Under the pieces are notes generated by a model. It did not search any database. It saw only the letters and a list, made by a program, of their open reading frames with translations, and was not told the origin of the DNA. Of a stretch of DNA of 64,000 bases, positions 33,352 to 41,117 are shown piece by piece. The DNA is from an uncultured Clostridia bacterium (GTDB lineage Bacteria; Bacillota; Clostridia; Lachnospirales; Cellulosilyticaceae), in the NCBI GenBank assembly GCA_937921505.1, contig CAKZUB010000033.1, positions 1 through 64,000 of the forward strand. Direction: 5' to 3'. The stretch's first letter is position 1. Each line of letters begins with the position of its first letter. The translations under genes and the position numbers were made by a program.

Positions 33352-33984
33352 ATGAAAAAAGAAAAATTGACCCGTCGCAAAGAACAGGGAGAAGCGACGA
33401 AAAAGAAAATATACGAAACCGCACAGCAGCTTTTTGCCGAGCATGGCATCGATAGCGTTAGCATTCACGACATCGTTACAGCGGTAGGTATCGCAAGAGG
33501 CACCTTTTATGTCCATTTTGAATCCAAGAATGCTCTGATTTCGTCATTGATTTCCGATTATACGAATAAAGTAGACATGGATTATGAAGCTTATATAAAA
33601 ACACTGCCGCCTGACGCACCAGTAGCGGAGCTTCTTGTAGCAGTCGTTGGTAAAATATGCGACGTCATCGAGCATGCTGTGGGCTATGACATGATAAAGA
33701 ATCTCTATAATATGCAGCTTACTAGTGTCCCCCATGCACAGGATGCCTCAGGCTATAACAGAGCTCTATACCATTTAATCGAAATGATTATCGAGAAGGG
33801 TATCGCACGGGGTGAATTCAGGGCTCTTCTACCAGCTAAGGCGCTGTCAAAGCATCTTGTCCTTGCCCTTCGAGGACTTACTTATGAGTGGTGTATCCGT
33901 TATCCGGATTTTGATTTTAAAAAGCAGACACTTGAACATTTTGAGTTATTGCTGGAAGGGATAAAGGCAAAGGAACAAAAATAG
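33352..33984 (+). CDS. TetR-family transcriptional regulator
   Basis: 210 residues. Helix-turn-helix of the TetR type near the N-terminus (IYETAQQLFAEHGIDSVSIH, VGIARGTFYVHFESKNALI) and a variable all-helical ligand domain. Start at ATG 33352 behind AAGGAG; the frame runs further upstream without a binding site. Divergent from the SLH protein gene with a palindromic operator between them, so it probably represses that gene and itself. Composition is like that of the SLH gene, so both may have been acquired together. Confidence 0.9.
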   Translation: MKKEKLTRRKEQGEATKKKIYETAQQLFAEHGIDSVSIHDIVTAVGIARGTFYVHFESKNALISSLISDYTNKVDMDYEAYIKTLPPDAPVAELLVAVVGKICDVIEHAVGYDMIKNLYNMQLTSVPHAQDASGYNRALYHLIEMIIEKGIARGEFRALLPAKALSKHLVLALRGLTYEWCIRYPDFDFKKQTLEHFELLLEGIKAKEQK

Positions 33985-34315
33985 ATAAATACACGGTCTT
34001 GGGGGCGCTTTTCTCCTCGGATCATTCGTTCGATATATTAAGTGAGTATGAGGAACTATTTTATCTTAACTATAACTGCATATCGCATAGCTGATTTATA
34101 GTATAGAACGCCATTTTATATGAGACTTATATTCCAAGTTCTAGTCAAAATAAATAAAGGACAGCCATCATATAGTTGATTGAATTCTAATCAAACTATT
34201 TGATGTTTGGTAAGTGCTTCAAAAGATGGCGTCTATAAAAAAGATGCCGGTCTGATAGAATCAGATAGCATCTATTTGAGGCACTTTTTATGTATATTTA
34301 TGCAAGTGCTTTCAC
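33985..34315. other. Non-coding stretch with a two-level hairpin
   Basis: At about 34213-34291 AGTGCTTCAAAAGATG pairs with CATCTATTTGAGGCACT, and inside it GATGCCGGTCTGAT pairs with ATCAGATAGCATC. T's follow on the plus strand. It may be a terminator or the structured end of the mobile element that follows. The rest of the stretch shows nothing. Confidence 0.45.
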
Positions 34316-34877
34316 ATGACAAAGAATAATAATGATTATCAAATCTATCTCAATTATACGGATAACGCCAAGCCAAGCATTGTTCCTTGCCCTTTTCACG
34401 ATTGTGGGGCAAGGGGTGATTATTACGGCTGTGGCAGTTATCCCCGAACCTTTATCTGCTATACAGGTGGCCATGTGCAGAGATACGAAATAGCATTTGA
34501 CCGTATCGAATGTGTCTCTTGCGCCCATTCTCATGCCATTCTTCCACCTGTCATTATTCCCTATTCACCTTTTAGCTTTCACTTTGTTATTTCTCTTCTT
34601 TATGATTTTATAACACATAAATATCTTACGGTTAAAGAATTATGTTAAATATGATATTTCTATATCTACACTTTATCGCATTTGCCATCGTTTTACCTTG
34701 GACAGAAAGTTAATGCTTGGAATGATAGTGGCAGCATCTACACAAATGAATCAACTCCTTGATATTCTGGCTCATACCGATTTTTCTGGATTAGTTGACT
34801 GTTTACTTAATCAGTTTTACAAGAACAACAACGTCTCCTTCCTACAAGCTAGATGCAAGATACGCCTAAGTCCATAA
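34316..34877 (+). pseudogene. Frameshifted DUF6431-type gene
   Basis: The first frame (110 residues) has paired cysteines (CPFHDCG, CVSCAHSH) and the block AILPPVIIPYSPFSF, as in DUF6431 proteins that travel with Clostridial mobile elements. It stops at LTVKELC. One base later the +1 frame continues without a break as KYDISISTLYRICHRF, a helix-turn-helix-like segment, and runs 60 more residues to a stop at 34875-34877. The two parts read as one protein split by a one-base change. No ribosome binding site is obvious before the ATG. Family naming is from memory of motifs. Confidence 0.6.
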
Positions 34878-35070
34878 GCTACGCCTACTGCTCGTGATTC
34901 ACTGTCATATAGACAATGCTTTCTTCATAGCGCTTCAAAGCAAAGATTACTCCATACCTTAGCTACTAGCTACTGGGCGACTTGACTCTTACCCAGACTG
35001 GACTTTCACCAGCAAGTATCTAGAGACTTATCTGGACGCGCATAGCTTCACTACAGTCTCAACGTGTGTG
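34878..35070 (-). ncRNA. Possible group II intron 5' fragment
   Basis: On the minus strand this reads ATGCGCGTCCAGATAAG, then TGGTGAAAGTCCAGTCTGGG and GAGTCAAGTCGCCCAGTAGC. These resemble domain I of bacterial group II introns, which begin GTGCG and contain GTCAAGT soon after. No reverse transcriptase gene and no domain V is seen, so at most a fragment. It abuts the end of the DUF6431 remnant. It may instead be a structured end of that element. Confidence 0.3.
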
Positions 35071-35117
35071 GATGCGTTGAAAGTAATATAATTTACGTAG
35101 AACTAACACTAATATCT

Positions 35118-36683
35118 TTACAGCTTAGATTTATTAAAAATCATTTTAATCCTTGAAAATAACATTTCTATCAAACTCGAATTATACCTATACTTTTCAA
35201 ATAATTTTATAAAATACTTATAATTCGGATCATCCTCTAGCTTATTATCATCAACAAAGTCAATTTTGATAGCTACAATTTTACCTAATGAATTTCTAAC
35301 AAACGAAACAGAATAATTTCCATCCCCCAAACCAGAAGATGATACTATTCCATATGGTAATATCCCTGCTCTAATATCACTCATAGTCTTATCACAACAA
35401 GTTCTATACCACTTACTATGATTACATTCAAATATAGGTTCCACATCAATAATGCTTTCATCTTGATAGTGAATTGCTTCAAAAATTCCTGCTTGCCCAG
35501 AGTCTACATAAATTTTCGAATCATGCATTTGCCAATTAAATTTTTCAAACTCATTACTAGATTTAATAAACTTTCGATTTATACAAAAAAGTATAGCGAC
35601 TCTATTTCCAAATAATTTATGTTCTATTTTTTCAACATATCCATCCCATATTCCTGTTTCAACATTTTCCAACCTTATTTGTCCCTTGTCTCCCAATTTA
35701 TAACAAGGATCAGATATAATGAACTCGCCTGACTTATTTTCGAAGTTACTTAACTCAATTAAATCTACACGAACTCGTTCCCATGTTGTATTCGCATTAT
35801 CCCAATATCCAAAAAACTCTTTTTCATAGATTATACTTGTATAAATTGGCAGTAAAAACTTTATAATGACTTTAGTTACTTCTTTAAAATCTATATGTTC
35901 ATTCCCTATCTTTTTCAAAAATTCATTCCATCTTATATTTCTTTGAATCTCCTTTGAAAACTCTTCCGTAAATATAATATGCTCTTTTTCAATGATAGTT
36001 GACCTTCTTTGAAATGTTTCATAAACAGCTTCTTGTAGCACTGATGCATCAAATTGGTATGTATTTGCCAAATTATATATATCATAGAAATCTTTCATTC
36101 TACTATTTAATTCCGCTAATGTAATCATTGCCTCGAATTTTTCTGCTATTACAGATTCAATTGAATATACCTTTATTTGAGGCGGTTCCATCTCTAATAA
36201 CGATGGATATGTCATTATTATTGGCTTTGGAATCACTACATCTCCAAATCCAATGTCGAGTTGTAATTGTTTCTTCGCGTTTCCCAAATATCCAGTTATT
36301 TTTACTCGTACTCCTTCATATTCAGCATCTTCTTTTATTCTTTCTACGATAATTGATTTTTCTTCAAAAGATATCCCGTCATTATATTCCATTTTACAGA
36401 TTTCTAGAAGAATCTTCTTTATATTTCCCATGTCATTATTAATATTCTCTACCAAAAAATCTATATCTCTTGTAGGCCTTCCTATAAACCTATTGATTGA
36501 GAAAAGCAATAACCCGCCTTTCAAAATAAAATTATCACAGTATTTTGATTGAGAAAGTCTATATAGTAATCTTTCTTGAACATATAACATTAATAAACTA
36601 TCAAAATTTCTTCCTTCTTGCTTTGCTATATTTGATAACTTTGCCCTTGTAGAATCTGATACATTTTTAACATTTTTTGTCAT
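35118..36683 (-). CDS. abiEii: AbiEii-type nucleotidyltransferase toxin with extra C-terminal domain
   Basis: 521 residues. Residues 1-280 are an AbiEii/AbiGii-type toxin: LKGGLLL (54-60), the paired aspartates in PTRDIDFLV (73 and 75), and IESVIAEKFEAMI with SRMKDFYDIYNL downstream. Such proteins transfer nucleotides (to tRNA in studied homologues) and arrest growth during phage infection. From about residue 300 a second domain begins, absent from usual 280-300-residue toxins: ISDPCY (323-328), VDSGQAGIF (393-401), WYRTCCD (425-431) and SSGLGDGNYSVSF (449-461). This pattern recalls DUF4241-like proteins. The start overlaps the antitoxin stop by ATGA. Confidence 0.85.
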   Translation of the reverse strand: MTKNVKNVSDSTRAKLSNIAKQEGRNFDSLLMLYVQERLLYRLSQSKYCDNFILKGGLLLFSINRFIGRPTRDIDFLVENINNDMGNIKKILLEICKMEYNDGISFEEKSIIVERIKEDAEYEGVRVKITGYLGNAKKQLQLDIGFGDVVIPKPIIMTYPSLLEMEPPQIKVYSIESVIAEKFEAMITLAELNSRMKDFYDIYNLANTYQFDASVLQEAVYETFQRRSTIIEKEHIIFTEEFSKEIQRNIRWNEFLKKIGNEHIDFKEVTKVIIKFLLPIYTSIIYEKEFFGYWDNANTTWERVRVDLIELSNFENKSGEFIISDPCYKLGDKGQIRLENVETGIWDGYVEKIEHKLFGNRVAILFCINRKFIKSSNEFEKFNWQMHDSKIYVDSGQAGIFEAIHYQDESIIDVEPIFECNHSKWYRTCCDKTMSDIRAGILPYGIVSSSGLGDGNYSVSFVRNSLGKIVAIKIDFVDDNKLEDDPNYKYFIKLFEKYRYNSSLIEMLFSRIKMIFNKSKL

Positions 36684-37288
36684 ACCAGTACCTCTAAATA
36701 ATCTCTCAGAATATTTTTAACTCCTAAAATATCTGCATACTTCATTAATTTGCTAATATTTTTTTCTTTACTTGCTAAATAAGTCCTTATTGCTTCCTTA
36801 AATGTATCCATTCCAATCTTATTTCTATATCTTACACAATCACAAATGGTCTTTTCTCGATCATAAATTTTCACTTCATGCCCATCAATTCTAATTTTTT
36901 CAATTCCAGTGTCATATTGTCTTTTTGAAAAATATAATAATTTTATGGGTGGATATTCTGGGATCTTAGGTTTAGTAGAGTCTCTATATATTGCAATATA
37001 ATATTCCCAAGGATTATATGTTGTCAACTCATAATAATTTAATGCAGATAATAAACATATTACTCCATTATTTACAATCTTAGTTACTTCTAATATCTCA
37101 TTATTTTCTTCAAAATCATTATCACTCAATCTATATAAACCTCTTTTAATTTTTACAATAATACCTTCCTCTTTTAATTCAGATATTTTTCTAAAATGTA
37201 CTCCTGTTGCCAAAATATCCTTAGTATGTGCAAAACCATTCTGTTTATTAAATACACTAATAATTTTTTTTAATTGTTCTTTTTTCAT
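36680..37288 (-). CDS. abiEi: AbiEi-type antitoxin
   Basis: 202-residue type IV antitoxin and autoregulator. An N-terminal winged helix (QNGFAHTKDILATGVHFRKI, EEGIIVKIKRGLYRL) is followed by the AbiEi C-terminal domain (TICDCVRYRNKIGMDTFKEA). Start at ATG 37288 behind GAGGAG; the frame extends seven codons further. Overlaps the toxin gene by four bases. A strong inverted repeat immediately upstream is the likely operator. Alternative: a DUF6088-type antitoxin, which shares this fold. Confidence 0.87.
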   Translation of the reverse strand: MKKEQLKKIISVFNKQNGFAHTKDILATGVHFRKISELKEEGIIVKIKRGLYRLSDNDFEENNEILEVTKIVNNGVICLLSALNYYELTTYNPWEYYIAIYRDSTKPKIPEYPPIKLLYFSKRQYDTGIEKIRIDGHEVKIYDREKTICDCVRYRNKIGMDTFKEAIRTYLASKEKNISKLMKYADILGVKNILRDYLEVLV

Positions 37289-37304
37289 GTTATATCTCCT
37301 CTTC

Positions 37305-37350
37305 GGCAAAATTAATCCGCACTTTTTATTAAATGCGGATTTTTTTTGCC
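37305..37350. promoter_or_regulatory. Inverted repeat upstream of abiEi
   Basis: 17-base arms (37305-37321 and 37334-37350) with two mismatches, around a 12-nt AT spacer; the core is AATCCGCA/TGCGGATT. It ends three bases before the ribosome binding site. AbiEi proteins bind inverted repeats before their own gene, so operator is the first reading; the T-run on the plus strand also allows a terminator. Confidence 0.6.
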
Positions 37351-37435
37351 ATATATAAATATATTAGCACCAACTTACAATTATATCAACAAAAATATGT
37401 CAATAGAATAAACTTATCTATTAACTAATAACTTC

Positions 37436-37910
37436 TCAAATTGAAATTGCTTTTTCTATCCTTGTCCCTTTTTTCAACACAAAACAAAAATGCGTCTTGC
37501 TGATAATTTCTATCTTATCAACTAACGCATTAAATATCTCTCCATCAAACTATTCAAGTAACTCTTCTCGCTCACTAAGCTTGATTAGTTCTTGTGACAC
37601 CCTTGAATATTCTTCATTAAATACTTCGGCATCAAGCTTTTCTTTAGTTTTTATCTGCAGTAAAATTTCGAGTTGTTCTTTTAGCACTTCTATTTCTGAA
37701 TCAATCTTTTCAATCTTCTGGACATCAGTTCGGCTTTTTAATACTTTTTCTATATTAGCGGTTACCGTACCAAGTATCTCTTATTTATTAATATACCCCA
37801 TGCATTGCCATACTATTTTCTTACTTGGATTAGTGGAGTTCCATTGCCTTCTTTTAAATACTTCACCGCGATATCTTTACTCTAAACCCTTATTTAATAT
37901 CTCTTTCTGC
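37436..37910 (-). pseudogene. Serine recombinase C-terminal remnant
   Basis: Read on the minus strand: RGEVFKRRQWNSTNPSKKIV then WQC, a coiled-coil stretch (IDSEIEVLKEQLEILL, YSRVSQELIKLSEREELLE), and FDGEIFNALVDKIEIISKTH followed by FVLKKGT. This is the zinc-ribbon, coiled-coil and tail order of large serine recombinases. At least two in-frame stops interrupt it (after YINK and after EELLE), with another upstream, and the catalytic domain is gone. Remnant of an integrative element next to the AbiE pair. The 120 nt beyond it up to uxaA show nothing. Confidence 0.75.
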
Positions 37911-38038
37911 ATCTACTGATATAAAATATACTGCCTTATAACTTGACTCGGTATGGTAGTGACAGGCTGTCTGAAAACTATTTCCACTTAACTTTTACGA
38001 AGACTAGCATGAAGATTATCCCAAAAAGCAAAACTGGA

Positions 38039-39475
38039 TTAAAGTGTAACGCCGTCTTTAAAAATAGCTAGGTCTCTGATATCATTTTGCTCTGTTTTTG
38101 TCTGCACTTCTCCTGATGCAAGTCTCACAATATAGTTGTAAAATGCATCTGCTACTTCTTTCATATCCATACCTTCAACAAGTCCACCTGCATTAAAATC
38201 AATCCAATTTGATTTTCTTTGATACAAATCAGTATTGGTAGAGATCTTAACTGTTGGTACAGGACACCCAAATGGTGTGCCTCTACCTGTTGTAAATAAA
38301 ACAATATGAGCGCCTGAAGTCGCTAGAGCCGTTGCTGCAACAAGGTCATTCCCCGGTGACTGTAATAGATTAAGACCTTGCGTTTCAATCATCTCTCCGT
38401 ACTTAAGGACGTTTACAACTGGCGCCTTACCGCCTTTTTGTGTACAGCCTAAAGACTTATCTTCAAGCGTTGAAATCCCTCCTTTTTTATTTCCTGGAGA
38501 AGGATTTTCATAAATTTCTTGATTGTACCTTACAAAATACTCTTTGAAGTCATTAATCAGATGTACGGTTTTATCAAATACTTCTTTTGTTATGCAGCGA
38601 TCCATCAGCTCTGTCTCTGCCCCAAACATCTCAGGGACTTCTGTTAAGATGGTACTTCCTCCCTCACTGATCAACCTATCTGAAAATACACCTACTAAAG
38701 GATTCGCTGTAATACCAGATAAGCCGTCAGAACCACCACATTTAAGCCCAATAACTAGTTTTGAAGTTGATACATCTTCTCTTTCAAAAGTATTCGCATA
38801 ATCTGCGAGTTCTTTAATCTTTTCAAGTGCAGCTTCTACTTCATCTTTTTCATCTTGGCAGATAATAAACTTTATACGTTTTTCATCATAGTTGCCAAGC
38901 ATTTGTTTAAACTGCTCTATAGTATTGTTTTCACAGCCAAGTCCCATCACAAGTACTCCTGCTGCATTTGGGTGCTTAGCAAGACCTGTAAGTACCTTTT
39001 GTGTATTAAGATGGTCATCTCCAAGTTGTGAACAGCCATAGGGATGTGCAAAATAACTAATGGCGTCAACCTTATCGCTTACATAAGTTTGTGCTTGTTT
39101 TTGCACTATTTTAGCAATATCATTCACACAGCCAACTGTTGGCAAAATCCATATTTCATTTCTTATACCTACCTTGCCATCTTCTCTTTTATAGCCTTTA
39201 AACGTCCCTGGCTCTTGACTTTGCAAAGCTTTAAAACTAGGCGTATAGTTATACTCCAAAATTTCACCAAGACCTGTTTTTAAATTATGGGTATGCACCC
39301 ATTCACCAGCGCCTATCTCCTCGGTTGCATAACCAATAGGATTACCATATTTAATAATAGCTTCTCCTTTTTTAATATCTGTGATAGCTTTTTTATGTCC
39401 AGCTGGAACACCTTGGGTTTCTTTTAGTGCAACTATAACGTTATCATTTGGATTAATTTTAATAAACTCCAGCAT
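38039..39475 (-). CDS. uxaA: Altronate dehydratase
   Basis: 478 residues. Dehydrates D-altronate to 2-keto-3-deoxygluconate. N-terminal SAF-like domain (PAGHKKAITDIKKGEAIIKY, IGAGEWVHTHNLKTGLG), then the GD-family core with LPTVGCVNDIAKIVQ, GCSQLGDDHLNT, LVMGLGCENNTIEQF and KCGGSDGLSGITANP, and conserved cysteines probably for iron. Length matches UxaA (about 495). AGGAGG precedes ATG; two bases after uxaB, one operon. Confidence 0.95.
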   Translation of the reverse strand: MLEFIKINPNDNVIVALKETQGVPAGHKKAITDIKKGEAIIKYGNPIGYATEEIGAGEWVHTHNLKTGLGEILEYNYTPSFKALQSQEPGTFKGYKREDGKVGIRNEIWILPTVGCVNDIAKIVQKQAQTYVSDKVDAISYFAHPYGCSQLGDDHLNTQKVLTGLAKHPNAAGVLVMGLGCENNTIEQFKQMLGNYDEKRIKFIICQDEKDEVEAALEKIKELADYANTFEREDVSTSKLVIGLKCGGSDGLSGITANPLVGVFSDRLISEGGSTILTEVPEMFGAETELMDRCITKEVFDKTVHLINDFKEYFVRYNQEIYENPSPGNKKGGISTLEDKSLGCTQKGGKAPVVNVLKYGEMIETQGLNLLQSPGNDLVAATALATSGAHIVLFTTGRGTPFGCPVPTVKISTNTDLYQRKSNWIDFNAGGLVEGMDMKEVADAFYNYIVRLASGEVQTKTEQNDIRDLAIFKDGVTL

Positions 39476-39477
39476 AT

Positions 39478-40944
39478 TTAAACCTCCTGATTTAAGTTTT
39501 CTAAAGCTTTTCTCATACCCTTTGTATAGATTTTTTCTAAATAAGAACTTACTTTATCCACAAATCCTTCATAAGATGCAAGATCTTCTCCCCAGAAAGC
39601 TTCATTTGAAGCAACCTTACTCACAAAACTTTTAACATCTTCTTTGTTATAATGATTTGCAAAAAATGCGAGGATATGTTTATCATCCATAATCTTATAA
39701 GTTTCTTCTCCTCTTTTACCAACCAGTGCCTCTCCTTGTAAATCTTTTGAAGAATAGAAGGCCATAAGTGCTGCAAAAGAAAAAGTAATATACTTAGGTA
39801 GTTCCCCTCTTTGTGTCACGTAGTCTTTAAAAGTTGGCATGATTCTAGCCTTCCATTTAGAAACTGAATTAAGGGAGATAGCTAGTACACTGTGATCAAT
39901 GAATGGATTTTCAAATCGTTCTATAACTGCGTCTTTAAAAGCAATGACTTCTTCTTTTGGAAGGTCTACTGTTGGCATAATTTCTTCTAAAAGATTTTCC
40001 ATATAGTCTCTAATGAGTTCATCTGACATACAGTCTCTTACAATATCTTCTCCTGCAAGATACGCCGCAAGTACTGTCCCTGTATGAGCTCCATTTAAAA
40101 TACGCACTTTACGGTCTCTATAAGGCTTTAAGTTGTCTGTAAAAACAACATCCATACCTATTTGATCCATTGGAAACTTATGACGGATATCTTTTTCACT
40201 CTCTATTACCCAAAGACCAAATGGCTCTCCAACATCCAACAAGTTATCTTTATAACCTAAACTTTCAAACATTTTATCAGCAGTTTCTCTTGGATAGCCT
40301 GTTACAATTCTATCAACTAAAGTATTGCAAAATGTATTGTGTTTAAGAACCCACTCTTTAAAGTTCTCTCCTAATTTCCATATTTCAATATATTTCAAAA
40401 TACATTCTTTTAACTTTGTACCATTGTGCTCAATAAGCTCTACGGGTAAAACAACAAGACCTTTGCTCGTATCTCCATTAAATCTTATGAATCTCTCATA
40501 TAAGAATTTAGTTAGTTTTCCCGGATAAGTCTGTGGGGGACTCGCCTCAAAAGAATCTTTTTCGTCATAAGTAATCCCCGCTTCTGTTGTATTTGAAATC
40601 ACAATTTCTAAAGTATCTAAAGTTGCAAGCTGCGCATACTCACTATATTCTTTGTAGGCATCAACAACTTTTCCAATAGATGTAATGATTCTGTTTTCAT
40701 CTATAATACTGCCATTTTGTTTTCCTCTTAGAGATAAAGTATATAAGTTATCCTGGCTTTTAAAAGACTCTAAACTACCAAACTCAATAGGTTTTACAAC
40801 AGCTGCATCGCCATTAAAAATACCTTTTTCATTGGCTACATCTATAATGTGCAAAATAAAACCTCTTAAAAAATTACCCTCTCCATACTGTATGACTTTA
40901 ATTGGACGTTCTTTTTTACTCACTAAATCATTTATCTTTTTCAT
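39478..40944 (-). CDS. uxaB: Tagaturonate reductase (altronate oxidoreductase)
   Basis: 488-residue NAD-dependent enzyme of the mannitol-dehydrogenase family that reduces D-tagaturonate to D-altronate. The N-terminal IQYGEGNFLRGFILHIID and the C-terminal-domain signature RILNGAHTGTVLAAYLAGED (lysine/asparagine/histidine active-site region) are clear. First gene after a sigma-70-type promoter and a 14-bp LacI-type operator; CGGAGG lies before the ATG. Works between UxaC, encoded divergently, and UxaA directly downstream. Confidence 0.95.
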   Translation of the reverse strand: MKKINDLVSKKERPIKVIQYGEGNFLRGFILHIIDVANEKGIFNGDAAVVKPIEFGSLESFKSQDNLYTLSLRGKQNGSIIDENRIITSIGKVVDAYKEYSEYAQLATLDTLEIVISNTTEAGITYDEKDSFEASPPQTYPGKLTKFLYERFIRFNGDTSKGLVVLPVELIEHNGTKLKECILKYIEIWKLGENFKEWVLKHNTFCNTLVDRIVTGYPRETADKMFESLGYKDNLLDVGEPFGLWVIESEKDIRHKFPMDQIGMDVVFTDNLKPYRDRKVRILNGAHTGTVLAAYLAGEDIVRDCMSDELIRDYMENLLEEIMPTVDLPKEEVIAFKDAVIERFENPFIDHSVLAISLNSVSKWKARIMPTFKDYVTQRGELPKYITFSFAALMAFYSSKDLQGEALVGKRGEETYKIMDDKHILAFFANHYNKEDVKSFVSKVASNEAFWGEDLASYEGFVDKVSSYLEKIYTKGMRKALENLNQEV

Positions 40945-40959
40945 ATTACGCCTCCGTTT

Positions 40960-40973
40960 TGTAAGTGCTTACA
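40960..40973. promoter_or_regulatory. LacI-family operator before uxaB
   Basis: TGTAAGTGCTTACA, a near-perfect 14-bp palindrome with the central pattern bound by LacI-family proteins. It is 16 nt before the uxaB start, just downstream of the -10 box, so binding would block transcription of uxaBA. Confidence 0.75.
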
Positions 40974-40980
40974 TAATCTT

Positions 40981-41009
40981 ATTTTAATAATTTTTAATTG
41001 GGATGTCAA
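40981..41009 (-). promoter_or_regulatory. uxaB promoter
   Basis: -35 TTGACA (41004-41009) and -10 TAAAAT (40981-40986) with 17-bp spacing on the minus strand, ahead of the operator and uxaB. Confidence 0.7.
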
Positions 41010-41046
41010 TAATATCTTAATTTATTATAGATATTATAAAATTAGA

Positions 41047-41075
41047 TTGACTTATCTCAAACGCCTACTTATAAT
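41047..41075 (+). promoter_or_regulatory. lacI-uxaC promoter
   Basis: -35 TTGACT (41047-41052) and -10 TATAAT (41070-41075) with 17-bp spacing, close to the sigma-70 consensus, about 43 nt before the regulator start. Confidence 0.75.
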
Positions 41076-41081
41076 ATTTCT

Positions 41082-41095
41082 TGAAAGAGCTTACA
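41082..41095. promoter_or_regulatory. LacI-family operator at the lacI start site
   Basis: TGAAAGAGCTTACA, one arm mismatch from a full palindrome and two bases different from the site at 40960. It covers the expected transcription start, implying autoregulation of the lacI-uxaC operon. Confidence 0.6.
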
Positions 41096-41117
41096 ATATA
41101 CATGAGGGTGAAATAAT

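Noticed and set aside
30039-33464. 1141-residue version of the SLH protein
   Set aside because: The extra 78 residues cross the operator and the tetR gene; signal peptide and ribosome binding site fix the start at 33230.
34298-34534. Minus-strand ORF opposite the DUF6431 gene
   Set aside because: Shadow of the plus-strand gene, which has recognisable cysteine and PYSPF motifs.
37497-37919. 140-residue Ser/Ile-rich plus-strand ORF
   Set aside because: It is the antisense of the serine recombinase remnant.
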